Positions 31,737 through 40,658 of a DNA stretch of 64,000 nucleotides are shown here, piece after piece. How positions within the stretch are numbered: the stretch's first letter is position 1; each line of letters opens with the position of its first letter. This DNA comes from a virus, in the IMG/VR virus record IMGVR_UViG_3300048014_000057, positions 62,001 through 126,000 of that record. The stretch is one strand, 5' to 3'. Under the pieces are notes generated by a model, which saw nothing but the letters and a program-made list of their open reading frames with translations, was not told where the DNA came from and did no database searches. A program made the translations under genes and the position numbers.

Positions 31737-32729
31737 GTGAATCATTTACATCATAAATATATTTCATTATTATCTTCTTCTCTCAGAAATTTTCAGAAAA
31801 AATCAGAATCGTTATATAATTTTTCATGTCTATTTTGTGGAGATTCTAAAAAAAATACAAAGCGAGCAAGAGGTTATATATATGAAAAAGATGGAAATGT
31901 TGCATATTTTTGTCAGAAATGTAAAATATCAAAATCATTATCTAACTTTATTAAAGAAATAAACAATTCTTTATATGAAGAATATATAAAAGAATTATAT
32001 TTTGAAAAATATTATGAAGAAGAAAAAATAATTACCAAAAAACCTATTTTTTATGATACTAATATTTTTCAAAATTTGGTCTCAATAAAAAATATAAGTG
32101 AAAATGATCCATATAAAAAATATGTTATTAAAAGAAAAATACCAGAAAAATATTATAATTTATTATTTAAATGTGAAAATTTTAAAAATTTTACTAATAA
32201 TATAATACCAAATCTTTTTAATAAAGAATCTTTGAAAAAAGATGAATCTCGTTTATTAATACTATTCTTCTCAGAAAATAAAAAATTAATAGGTTATACA
32301 GGACGTGCTCTTGGTAATTCTGATATAAGATATATTAATATTGTTATAGATGAATCTCAACCAAAATTATATGGTTTGGAAAGATGGGAAAAAAATAAAA
32401 AAACTTATGTTGTAGAAGGTCCAATAGATTCTTTATTTTTAGATAATTGTCTTGCAACATCGGGTAATGATATGGTATCATCTTTATCCGGTTTTGATAA
32501 AGAAAATTTTGTTATAATTTATGATAATGAACGACGTTCAGAATTTACCAGAAAAAAAATAGAAAGAGCAATTCAGGCTGGTTATAAAGTTTGTATATGG
32601 CCTACCTATATACAAGAAAAAGACATAAATGATATGATAATTTCGGGTAAAACAAAAGAAGAAATAACAAATATTATTGAAGAAAATACTTTTCAAAATA
32701 TTAAAGCTCTTGCTAGATTGATAGTCTAA
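31737..32729 (+). CDS. 61: DNA primase gp61
   Basis: Makes RNA primers with helicase gp41. GTG start. An N-terminal zinc ribbon (CLFCGDSKKN, then CQKCKIS about 25 residues later) and a Toprim-type core (TYVVEGPIDSLFLDN, then VIIYDNERRS) match T4-like primases. 330 residues, near T4 gp61 (342). A possible weak promoter lies at 31679-31711. Confidence 0.9.
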   Translation: MNHLHHKYISLLSSSLRNFQKKSESLYNFSCLFCGDSKKNTKRARGYIYEKDGNVAYFCQKCKISKSLSNFIKEINNSLYEEYIKELYFEKYYEEEKIITKKPIFYDTNIFQNLVSIKNISENDPYKKYVIKRKIPEKYYNLLFKCENFKNFTNNIIPNLFNKESLKKDESRLLILFFSENKKLIGYTGRALGNSDIRYINIVIDESQPKLYGLERWEKNKKTYVVEGPIDSLFLDNCLATSGNDMVSSLSGFDKENFVIIYDNERRSEFTRKKIERAIQAGYKVCIWPTYIQEKDINDMIISGKTKEEITNIIEENTFQNIKALARLIV

Positions 32730-32772
32730 AAGAGATAAATACAAATTCCATACTAACTTAATTGGAGAAATA

Positions 32773-33609
32773 ATGAAACCTGATGATTTTCAGGCTAAAG
32801 TAATTTTAGCTTCTTGTACCTATAATTCTTATGATCCTCCAATATTTACAATACAAGCTCGTTATCCTCGTATGATACATTCAGAAGTAATAACACATAG
32901 AGTATTTTCGCGTAATGCTAGATCATCTAGGGCTGTTCCTGTATCTAAATTACTTCAAGAGGAAATTTATGTTCCTCATTTTATGAAGAATCAAGCTGGA
33001 ATGCAATCTTTTGAAGAATTTGATTTAGATGAATTAAAAGAAATTGAAAATAAATGGATTAGATTTGCCGAGGAAACACAAAAATTTTCCAAATGGTTAT
33101 CAGATAAAGGTGTCCATAAACAATGGGCTAATCGTCCTGTTGAATGGTTTGGGTATATTGATACTATTATAACTTCAACAGAATGGGATAATTTTTTTTC
33201 TCTTAGACTCCATAAAGATGCCATGCCAGAAATTAAAGAATTGGCTCTCTCTATGGATAAAGAAATTAGAAAAGTAATTGATGAATGTAAATTACAAAAA
33301 TTAAAAAATGGGGAATGGCATATTCCCTATGTATCATTACAAGAAGATTTTGAATTAGAAACAATATTAAAATTATCTGTTGCTCGTTGTGCTAGAATTT
33401 CATATTCTCCTTTTGATGGGAATGCTAGTTTAGAAAAAGAATTTAAAAGATATGAATTATTAAAACAACAAAAACATTGGAGCCCTTTTGAGCATCAAGC
33501 AAAGGTAGCAGATAAAAATGATATATGGACATATGATTTTGGATTAGAATCAAATTTATCCTATCCATGGGTTCAATATCGTAAATTAGTAGAATTAGAG
33601 GAAAAATGA
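32773..33609 (+). CDS. thyX: Flavin-dependent thymidylate synthase ThyX
   Basis: Makes dTMP with FAD and folate, replacing ThyA. The signature region reads THRVFSRNARSSRAVPVSK, a variant of RHRxxSxNExSxR; ARYPR upstream and the C-terminal ARISY and HWSPFEHQA fit as well. 278 residues. Overlaps the next gene by four bases. Confidence 0.85.
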   Translation: MKPDDFQAKVILASCTYNSYDPPIFTIQARYPRMIHSEVITHRVFSRNARSSRAVPVSKLLQEEIYVPHFMKNQAGMQSFEEFDLDELKEIENKWIRFAEETQKFSKWLSDKGVHKQWANRPVEWFGYIDTIITSTEWDNFFSLRLHKDAMPEIKELALSMDKEIRKVIDECKLQKLKNGEWHIPYVSLQEDFELETILKLSVARCARISYSPFDGNASLEKEFKRYELLKQQKHWSPFEHQAKVADKNDIWTYDFGLESNLSYPWVQYRKLVELEEK

Positions 33610-33968
33610 ATATTCCATTTTATTTTGATGTTTTGATGGATGATATAAAAATTTATAGAAATCAAAGAATAGGAACAATTAGTTATGGTTCTAACTTAGA
33701 ATATAAAAAAACATGGGTAGAATATTTTAAATATTATTTTTATAATTATGAAAAAGAATCTTTTAATAGATTTAACTGGTTTCCTAATTTTAACTATATT
33801 ATAATTCATAAAGAATGTAATCCTAGTTTTAGTATTTTAGAAAAAGATATTTTTATTTCACATGAATATATTTTTGGTAAAGATTTTGATGAAGAAGAAT
33901 ATAGAATTAAAAAATTAAATTATTCTGCATGGTATGAAATGCAGAATAGATTAAAATTTCAAATTTAA
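33606..33968 (+). CDS. Hypothetical protein, 120 aa
   Basis: Rich in Tyr, Phe and Asn; no motif recognised. Starts at ATGA inside the thyX stop, so translation is coupled to thyX. Directly before the RNR gene. Confidence 0.5.
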   Translation: MNIPFYFDVLMDDIKIYRNQRIGTISYGSNLEYKKTWVEYFKYYFYNYEKESFNRFNWFPNFNYIIIHKECNPSFSILEKDIFISHEYIFGKDFDEEEYRIKKLNYSAWYEMQNRLKFQI

Positions 33969-33981
33969 GGGAGAAAAAAAA

Positions 33982-35727
33982 TTGTTTAAAAATAGTTTAT
34001 ATTCAGAATTTATTTATAAATCAAGATATGCGCGTTATTTAGAAAAAGAAGGTAGAAGAGAAGAATGGTACGAAACTGTTAAAAGATATTTTGATTTTAT
34101 TCAAGAAGGTTTAAAAGAAAAACATAATTTTGATATTTCTTCTTATAGAAAAGAATTAGAAAAAGCTGTATTATGCCATGAAATAATGCCTTCTATGCGA
34201 GGATTGATGTCTGCTGGTCCTGCTGCCAAAAGTAATGAAATTGCTCTTTATAATTGTGTCTTCTTACCAATTGATAATGTAAAATCATTTGATGAAGAAA
34301 TGGCTATTCTAATGAGTGGAACAGGTGTAGGATTTTCAGTTGAATCTCACAATATTAAAAATCTTCCAGAAATTCCAGAAGATTTTTTTGAATCTGAAAC
34401 AATAATAATTTTTAATGATTCTCGTTTAGGATGGGCAAAAGGTTATAGAGAATTTATTTCATTACTTCTTATTGGTCAAATCCCTAAATGGGATGTTTCT
34501 AATTTAAGACCTGCTGGTGCAAGATTAAAAACTATGGGCGGAACAAGCTCAGGACCGGAACCTCTAGTAGATTTATTAAATTTTACTATTAATATTTTCA
34601 AAAAGGCTGCTGGTCGTAAATTAAATTCATTAGAAATACATGATATTGCATGTAAAATTGGTGATATTGTTGTAAGTGGTGGAGTTAGGCGTTCTGCTTT
34701 AATTTCATTATCAGATTTAAATGATATTAAAATGAGAGATGCTAAATCTGGTAATTGGTGGCAAACAAATCCTTATAGAAGATTATCTAATAATTCTGCT
34801 GTTTATGAAGAAAAACCAGATATAAGCACATTTATGACAGAATGGTTAAGTTTATATAATTCACATTCTGGTGAAAGAGGAATTATTTCAAGAGAAGCTA
34901 TTAGAAATGTAATTGAAAATTCTAATTTTTATAGAACAAATCGTATTAATATTCCAGGATACGAAATTAGAACAAGAGATAAAAATTATGATTGGGGAGT
35001 AAACCCGTGTTGTGAAATAATATTAAGACCATATGAATTTTGTAATTTGACTTCTGTTCAAATTTATGAAGATGATACGCCTGAAACTCTTAAAAGAAAG
35101 ATTAGACTTGCTACTATTCTTGGTACATTTCAATCTTGTTTTACTAATTTTAGATATTTAAATAAAAAATATAAAAAAAATTGTGATGATGAAAGATTAT
35201 TAGGAGTTTCATTAAATGGTATATTTGATAACAAATATACCAATAAAAAATATTTTCTTGAAGAATATGAAGAATTTAGTCAATCTAAATTTTATAATTT
35301 TCTTGAAAGTCTTAAATCAGAAGCAATTGAAACTAATATAAAATTAGCCAAAGATATTGGTATTAATTCATCTGTTGCCATTACTTGTGTGAAGCCTGAA
35401 GGTTGTGTATCATTAGATACAAAGATTAAAACTAAAAATGGAATATTAAATATGGCTGAAATATTTTCTGAATTAACATCAGAAAATATATTTGAAATTG
35501 GTAATGGTGTCTGGATAGAACCAGAAAATATTATAACTGTATATGATGAAAATAATAACGAAAAAAATATTACTAAATTATTTGTAAATGGATTAAGTCC
35601 TGTTTATGAAATTGAATTCGAAGATGGTGTTATTGTAAAACTTACAAAAAATCATCAATTAAAAACAAAAAATGGATATAAAAAAGCAAAAGATTTATCA
35701 GAAAATGATGAAATTATTGCTTGGTAA
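33982..35727 (+). CDS. nrdJ: Class II ribonucleotide reductase, N-terminal part with N-half of split intein
   Basis: Adenosylcobalamin-dependent RNR (RTPR-like). It starts at TTG with GGGAG upstream. Residues 1-474 hold MSAGPAAKSN, NCVFLPIDN, RLGWAKGYREF, RPAGARLKTMGGTSSGPEPL and NPCCEI, then the loop TCVKPEG. At Cys475 an intein N-half of 107 residues follows (CVSLDTKIKTKNG, block B LTKNHQLKT) and ends DEIIAW-stop. The rest of the enzyme is in the next ORF. Activity requires protein trans-splicing or readthrough. Confidence 0.9.
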   Translation: MFKNSLYSEFIYKSRYARYLEKEGRREEWYETVKRYFDFIQEGLKEKHNFDISSYRKELEKAVLCHEIMPSMRGLMSAGPAAKSNEIALYNCVFLPIDNVKSFDEEMAILMSGTGVGFSVESHNIKNLPEIPEDFFESETIIIFNDSRLGWAKGYREFISLLLIGQIPKWDVSNLRPAGARLKTMGGTSSGPEPLVDLLNFTINIFKKAAGRKLNSLEIHDIACKIGDIVVSGGVRRSALISLSDLNDIKMRDAKSGNWWQTNPYRRLSNNSAVYEEKPDISTFMTEWLSLYNSHSGERGIISREAIRNVIENSNFYRTNRINIPGYEIRTRDKNYDWGVNPCCEIILRPYEFCNLTSVQIYEDDTPETLKRKIRLATILGTFQSCFTNFRYLNKKYKKNCDDERLLGVSLNGIFDNKYTNKKYFLEEYEEFSQSKFYNFLESLKSEAIETNIKLAKDIGINSSVAITCVKPEGCVSLDTKIKTKNGILNMAEIFSELTSENIFEIGNGVWIEPENIITVYDENNNEKNITKLFVNGLSPVYEIEFEDGVIVKLTKNHQLKTKNGYKKAKDLSENDEIIAW

Positions 35728-35856
35728 ATATTAAACACAGGAAAAAAAGAAATGAAAATAAAAAAAATTAAAATATTAGAACCAGAACTTACAGTAGATA
35801 TAGAAGTAGAAGATACACACACTTATCAATTAGAAAATGGAGTTGTTAGTCATAAT
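35404..35856 (+). mobile_element. Split mini-intein in RNR
   Basis: The N-half spans 35404-35724 and the C-half 35752-35856 (MKIKKIKILEPEL, block F VDIEVEDTHTYQLENG, end VVSHN, then Thr). It has no endonuclease domain. The two halves are in the same reading frame and separated only by one TAA and eight sense codons that contain GGAAAAAAAGAA, a usable ribosome site for the second ATG. Confidence 0.85.
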
Positions 35857-36417
35857 ACAACTGCTGCTTACAACGGTACTTCTTCGGGAATTCATCCTTC
35901 TTATTCTCCTTATTATATTAGATATGTAAGAAACGATAAAAAAGACCCTCTTACTAATTTTATGATTAATAATGGATTTCCTTGGGAAGTAGATGTATAT
36001 GATCCTAATAATGTTGTATGTTTTAAATTTCCTATTAAATCTGCTTCTACTTCTGTTTCAAGAAAAGAATTAAGTGCGATTGAACATCTTGAAATTTGGT
36101 TAGAATATCAAAAATATTATTGTGAACATAAACCTTCTGTTACTATTTCTGTTAAAGAAGATGAATGGATGGAAGTTGGTGCATGGGTTTATAAAAATTT
36201 TGAATGGATGAGTGGAGTATCATTTTTACCAGCAGAAGAAGGTTCTACAGTTTATAAACAAGCACCTTTTACAGAATGTAATGAAGATCAATATAATGAA
36301 TTATTAAATAAAATGCCAGAAAATATTGATTGGAAAAAATTAGTAGAATTTGAATTAGAAAACTCGACTACAAATTCTAAAGAATTGGCGTGCGTTTCTG
36401 GTGGATGTGAAATATAA
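35752..36417 (+). CDS. nrdJ: Class II ribonucleotide reductase, C-terminal part with C-half of split intein
   Basis: First 35 residues: intein C-half ending VVSHN. Residue 36 onwards is the RNR C-extein: TTAAYNGTSSGIHPSYSPYY, then SVTISVKEDEW, FLPAEEGSTVYKQAPFTEC and a terminal CVSGGCEI that holds the thioredoxin/glutaredoxin-reduced cysteine pair. Joined to the first half this gives about 660 residues, the usual size. Confidence 0.9.
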   Translation: MKIKKIKILEPELTVDIEVEDTHTYQLENGVVSHNTTAAYNGTSSGIHPSYSPYYIRYVRNDKKDPLTNFMINNGFPWEVDVYDPNNVVCFKFPIKSASTSVSRKELSAIEHLEIWLEYQKYYCEHKPSVTISVKEDEWMEVGAWVYKNFEWMSGVSFLPAEEGSTVYKQAPFTECNEDQYNELLNKMPENIDWKKLVEFELENSTTNSKELACVSGGCEI

Positions 36418-37122
36418 ATGCGATACATGGGTAGCAAAAATAGACATTCTAAAGAGCTATTAAATATTATGCTTGCAGACAGAAAATATGATCAATGGTG
36501 GGTTGAACCATTTGTAGGAGGTTTTAATATTATTAATAAAGTAGAAGGAAAAAGATTAGCAAATGACATTAATCCATATTTAATAGCACTTTTTAGAGCT
36601 ATTCAGACAGGATGGATTCCACCTGATAATATAAGTGAAAATGAATATAAAGATATTAAAGAAAATAAAGAAAAATATCCTTTAGAATTAGTAGGTTTTG
36701 TTGGATTTGGTTGTTCGTTTGGTGGGAAGTGGTGGGGTGGTTATGCCAGAGGAAATGATGTAAATGGTCAACCTAGGAATTATTGTCTTGAGAGTAAGAA
36801 AAATATTTTAAAACAAGTCCCTAAGATTAATGGGGTTATCATCACTTACCAAGAATATTATGATTTAAAAATTCCTGATAATTCAATAATTTATTGTGAT
36901 CCTCCTTATTGGGGAACTACAGGATATAAAAATAAATTCGATCATGTGTTTTTTTGGGATTGGGTTAGAAATTTATCGACTATAGGACATTCTGTTTTTG
37001 TTAGTGAATATAGTGCGCCTGATGATTTTAAATGTATTTGGGAAAAGAAAGTTAATAATACATTAGTAAAAGAAACGGGTTCAAAACAAGGTATTGAACG
37101 TCTTTTTTATAAAAAAATATAA
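36418..37122 (+). CDS. dam: DNA adenine methyltransferase (D12 class)
   Basis: 234 residues. SAM site YMGSKNRH at the N-terminus with FVGGFNI, and the catalytic CDPPYWG (about residue 162). The family modifies N6 of adenine, commonly in GATC. Likely protects phage DNA from restriction. Its ATG directly follows the RNR stop. Confidence 0.85.
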   Translation: MRYMGSKNRHSKELLNIMLADRKYDQWWVEPFVGGFNIINKVEGKRLANDINPYLIALFRAIQTGWIPPDNISENEYKDIKENKEKYPLELVGFVGFGCSFGGKWWGGYARGNDVNGQPRNYCLESKKNILKQVPKINGVIITYQEYYDLKIPDNSIIYCDPPYWGTTGYKNKFDHVFFWDWVRNLSTIGHSVFVSEYSAPDDFKCIWEKKVNNTLVKETGSKQGIERLFYKKI

Positions 37123-37142
37123 ATTAAGGAGTATTATTTCAC

Positions 37143-37337
37143 ATGAAAAAATATAAACATAAAAAAAGAAATTCCGTTTATTCTATTTTAACTATAGGAA
37201 CATTTCAATGTTCTGATAAAAATTTAGATAATACAGAAGTAGTGATTTATAGAGATATTAAAGATTTAAAAATATGGGTAAGACCAAAAGATGAATTTTT
37301 TGATGGTAGATTTGAAGAAATAAAGGACAATGAATGA
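37143..37337 (+). CDS. DUF1653-like small protein, 64 aa
   Basis: YKHKKRNSVYSILTIGTF followed by NTEVVIYRDIKDLKIWVRPKDEFF fits the DUF1653-type pattern (y-h-K-G-x-Y, VVYR, WVRP-x-x-F). Function unknown. Overlaps the next start by four bases. Confidence 0.6.
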   Translation: MKKYKHKKRNSVYSILTIGTFQCSDKNLDNTEVVIYRDIKDLKIWVRPKDEFFDGRFEEIKDNE

Positions 37338-37753
37338 AATTTTTAACTTTAATATTATTTTTAGGACTTACTGTTAATGCTTCGGCTAATGGTAGATATC
37401 CTATAACAGAAGGACATTTTGAAAATTTAGGAAAAGTAGTGATCGATATAAAAAATTCTATCGATCATGATTTTGTTATGTTATCATCTTGGTATGGATA
37501 TGAATCTGGTAAATTTATGGCTAATGGAAAAAAATGGAATCCAGAAGCCTTGACTGTAGCTCATAGAACAATTCCTTTTGGTACTAAAATAAAAATTACA
37601 AATATTAAAAATGGTAAAAGTGTCATTGCAATTGTTACTGATCGTGGTCCTGCAAAATGGACTGATAGACAGTTAGACGTTTCTATGAAAATAGCAAAGA
37701 TTCTAGGATTTAAAAATGCAGGAATAACCAAAGTTCGAGTAAAAATACTATAA
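37334..37753 (+). CDS. Secreted RlpA-like double-psi beta-barrel protein
   Basis: A signal peptide (MKFLTLILFLGLTVNASANG, cleavage after ASA) leads to an RlpA/DPBB domain: SSWYGYESGKFMANG, HRTIPFGTKI, TDRGPAKWTDRQLDVS and a final G-x-x-KVRVKIL. RlpA proteins bind or cleave septal peptidoglycan. A secreted phage version could weaken or remodel the wall. The catalytic Asp (TDRG) is kept. Confidence 0.8.
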   Translation: MKFLTLILFLGLTVNASANGRYPITEGHFENLGKVVIDIKNSIDHDFVMLSSWYGYESGKFMANGKKWNPEALTVAHRTIPFGTKIKITNIKNGKSVIAIVTDRGPAKWTDRQLDVSMKIAKILGFKNAGITKVRVKIL

Positions 37754-37920
37754 ATAATAATGCATCTAAAAATTTTATAAGAAATGAAAATTATGATTGG
37801 ATTGGAGTCATAAATTATGATACTATTCAAGGTCTAAAGGCAAAGGGAATAATAACAAAAAAACCTTCTGCATTTCCAGGAATTAAAAATGAGGGATGTC
37901 ATATTCCCCTTAGAAGATAA
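37750..37920 (+). CDS. Possible small protein without standard start codon
   Basis: An open frame of about 56 codons that reads like a real protein (ENYDWIGVINYDTIQGLKAKGI, SAFPGIKNEGCHIPL) but contains no ATG, GTG or TTG. The first candidate start is ATA at 37750. Its Shine-Dalgarno is poor. I recall similar C-termini in T4-like hypothetical proteins. It ends 13 bases before gene 41. Confidence 0.4.
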   Translation: MNNNASKNFIRNENYDWIGVINYDTIQGLKAKGIITKKPSAFPGIKNEGCHIPLRR

Positions 37921-37930
37921 GGATTAATAA

Positions 37931-39307
37931 TTGTTTGAAAAGGTTATATTATCAAATCTCGCATATAACGATCAATATGCGAGAAAAGTTCTTCCTTATT
38001 TAAAAGGTGAATATTTTGAGGAAAAACATGATAAAATATTATTTGAAGTAATATCTGATTATATAGTAAAATATAATGGACTTCCTTCTCAAGAAGTATT
38101 GTTCATAGATTTACAAAATAAAGATAAAATTAATGATAAAGAGTTTGAAAAATGTAAGGAAGTTCTATTTGAATTAGAAGTAGATAAAAATTCCAAGATA
38201 GAATGGCTTTTTGATGAGACTGAAAAATATATTAAAAATAGAGCCATCTATCTTTCTCTCCTTAAATCAATTGAAATCTGTAATGATAAAGAAAATAAAT
38301 TAGACAGAGCATCTATACCACAAATTCTTACCGACGCAATCGCTATTTCATTTGATTCTCATATTGGTCATGATTTTATTGAGGATGCTGATAGTCGATT
38401 TGAATATTATCATAAATTTGAAGATAAAATTCCATTTGATATTGATATTCTTAATATTATTACAGGTGGCGGAGCATCTAATAAAACTCTTACCATTCTT
38501 TTAGCAGCACCGGGTACAGGAAAAACTGCTACTATGTGTCATTTTGCTGCCGATAATTTACGTCAAGGAAAAAATGTTTTATATATAACTCTTGAAATGT
38601 CAGAAGAAATGATATGTCAGAGAATAGATGAAAACCTTATGGATTTAGATGTTGATACTCTTCTTATGCTTCCCAAAGAAACTTTTCTAAGAAGAATAGA
38701 AAATTTAAAGAAAAAAACTCCTGGTAAATTAATTGTCAAGGAATATCCTACAAGACAAGCAGGATCGGCAAATTTTAGAGCTTTAATAAAAGAATTAAAA
38801 ATAAAAAAGAATTTTCTTCCTGACATAATTTATATTGATTATTTGAATATTTGTCTTGCGTCTACCTTAAAATTATCCAAGGCTTCTCTTTATGAATATG
38901 TAAAAGTAGTAGGAGAAGAGATTAGAGGTTTAGCCATAGAATTTAATCTTCCTATTATTTCTGCTTCTCAAATGAATAGAAGTTCAATTACTCTTTCATC
39001 ACCTGGAATGGATTCGGTAGCAGATAGTTTTGGTACTTCCATGACTGCCGATTATATATGGGCTTTGATAACTTCGGAAGAATTGGAAAGAGATTCACAG
39101 TTACAATTTACACAAGTTAAAAATCGTTATCATGATATTAACAAATATAAAAACTTTCTTGTGGGAGTCAATCGTGCTAAGATGCAATTATATAACGTGG
39201 GTAGATCGGAACAAAGTACATTATGTAAAAAAGAAGAAAATAGAATAAAAGAAGAACCTTTTATAACAAAAGAAATGAATGAGTTAGAAGATGATATTTT
39301 TAATTAA
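37931..39307 (+). CDS. 41: Replicative DNA helicase gp41
   Basis: DnaB-type hexameric helicase, partner of primase gp61. TTG start. Walker A LAAPGTGKTATMC (about 195), LEMSEEMICQRI, Walker B DIIYIDYLNI and SASQMNRSS motif follow T4 gp41. 458 residues against 475. No intein here, although gp41 is a known intein site in related phages. Confidence 0.93.
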   Translation: MFEKVILSNLAYNDQYARKVLPYLKGEYFEEKHDKILFEVISDYIVKYNGLPSQEVLFIDLQNKDKINDKEFEKCKEVLFELEVDKNSKIEWLFDETEKYIKNRAIYLSLLKSIEICNDKENKLDRASIPQILTDAIAISFDSHIGHDFIEDADSRFEYYHKFEDKIPFDIDILNIITGGGASNKTLTILLAAPGTGKTATMCHFAADNLRQGKNVLYITLEMSEEMICQRIDENLMDLDVDTLLMLPKETFLRRIENLKKKTPGKLIVKEYPTRQAGSANFRALIKELKIKKNFLPDIIYIDYLNICLASTLKLSKASLYEYVKVVGEEIRGLAIEFNLPIISASQMNRSSITLSSPGMDSVADSFGTSMTADYIWALITSEELERDSQLQFTQVKNRYHDINKYKNFLVGVNRAKMQLYNVGRSEQSTLCKKEENRIKEEPFITKEMNELEDDIFN

Positions 39308-39320
39308 TGAAAGGTATAAA

Positions 39321-39635
39321 ATGTTTAAGATAAAAGACGAAGAAATTGTTAATGATTTATTAAAAATATTAGAATTAATTTCTGATATAAATTTTTGGAC
39401 TCAAGACTCAATTGCGAAAGATGAAAATGATAATAGACTTTATGATCCATATGATAAAAATGCCAAAAAATATTGTTTATTAGGAGCATGTTATTTTCTT
39501 GAAATAAAAGAAAAAACTAAACAATATATACAAGAAAAATCAAATGATCTTGGATATTATGATATGACATCCTTAAATGATCAAAATAATCATAAATTTG
39601 TTATTACCTTTATAATTAATTTATTAAAAAAATAA
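39321..39635 (+). CDS. Hypothetical protein, 104 aa
   Basis: ATG 39321 is chosen for its AAGGT upstream; a longer frame from 39291 lies inside gene 41. KYCLLGACYFLEIKEKT resembles the CCLG patch of the protein at 25020. Function unknown. Confidence 0.5.
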   Translation: MFKIKDEEIVNDLLKILELISDINFWTQDSIAKDENDNRLYDPYDKNAKKYCLLGACYFLEIKEKTKQYIQEKSNDLGYYDMTSLNDQNNHKFVITFIINLLKK

Positions 39636-39684
39636 AATTTTAATGTTTATAAATTAAAAAAGTTTTCGAAGAAAGGTTAAAAAG

Positions 39685-40203
39685 ATGAGTAAAATATTTA
39701 TAATTTCTGATACACATTTCGGGCATTCTGCTATAATTAAATTATGTAATCGTCCATTTAAAGATAAAGATGAAATGGATAATACTATGATTAATAACTG
39801 GAATTCAGTAGTGGGTTTTGATGATATTGTAATTCATCTTGGTGATTTTATGTATTATAAACAAGATACAGGAATATTTGAGAAATTAAAAGGTCATAAA
39901 ATATTAATTAAAGGGAATCATGATCATTCTGTAACAAAAAATATGAATTGGCAATCTGTTCATGATTATTTAGAAATAAATCAGTTTATAAATGGTTCTA
40001 TAAAAAACTTTATTTTATTTCATTATCCAATTTTTGAATGGAATAAAAAATTTCATGGTTCTATTCATTTATATGGTCATATTCATAATAATGTAATGAA
40101 CGAAAAAAATGCATATAATGTATGTGTGGAACATACAAACTATACACCACAAAGTTTAGATATTTTCAATAAAATTGAAATAAAAGAAAAGGAAAAAGAA
40201 TAA
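39685..40203 (+). CDS. Metallophosphoesterase, 172 aa
   Basis: Motifs SDTHFGH (8-14), HLGDF, KGNHD, HYP and LYGHIHNN make a compact calcineurin-like phosphoesterase. It may act on nucleotides or phosphoproteins. TAATG overlap with the MazG-like gene. Confidence 0.8.
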   Translation: MSKIFIISDTHFGHSAIIKLCNRPFKDKDEMDNTMINNWNSVVGFDDIVIHLGDFMYYKQDTGIFEKLKGHKILIKGNHDHSVTKNMNWQSVHDYLEINQFINGSIKNFILFHYPIFEWNKKFHGSIHLYGHIHNNVMNEKNAYNVCVEHTNYTPQSLDIFNKIEIKEKEKE

Positions 40204-40649
40204 TGAATCTTCAAGAAAATACACCAAGAGATACTTTAGATGCTGTTGATGAATTTAATCTTAATTCTATAAAAGATGCTATAAATACATTTAATATTAA
40301 ACAAGGTTGGAGAAATAAATCCAATGAAATTAAAGAAGTATTATTAAATAATGCTCCACATTTAATTTCCGCCTTTGAAAATTATTTGATTGGTACTATG
40401 ATTGCTTTAATCATGTCAGAATTAGGCGAAGCACTAGAAGCTGCAAGAAAAAATTTAAATGATGATCATCTTCCTCATAGAAAAGGATTAGAAGTTGAAT
40501 TGGCAGATGCGGTTATTAGAATTTTTGATATGGCGGGATATTTAGGTTTAGATATTGGTGCTGCTATTGTTGAAAAAGATCAATATAATCGTCATCGTCA
40601 AGATCATAAAATTACCAATAGAGAAAAAGATGGTGGAAAAAAGTTTTAG
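40203..40649 (+). CDS. MazG-like nucleotide pyrophosphohydrolase
   Basis: 148 residues, helical, with SELGEALEAAR and ELADAVIRIFDMAGYLGLDI, the metal-binding Glu/Asp pattern of all-alpha NTP pyrophosphohydrolases. It may clean damaged nucleotides or lower alarmone levels. Confidence 0.75.
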   Translation: MNLQENTPRDTLDAVDEFNLNSIKDAINTFNIKQGWRNKSNEIKEVLLNNAPHLISAFENYLIGTMIALIMSELGEALEAARKNLNDDHLPHRKGLEVELADAVIRIFDMAGYLGLDIGAAIVEKDQYNRHRQDHKITNREKDGGKKF

Positions 40650-40658
40650 GAGTATAAT

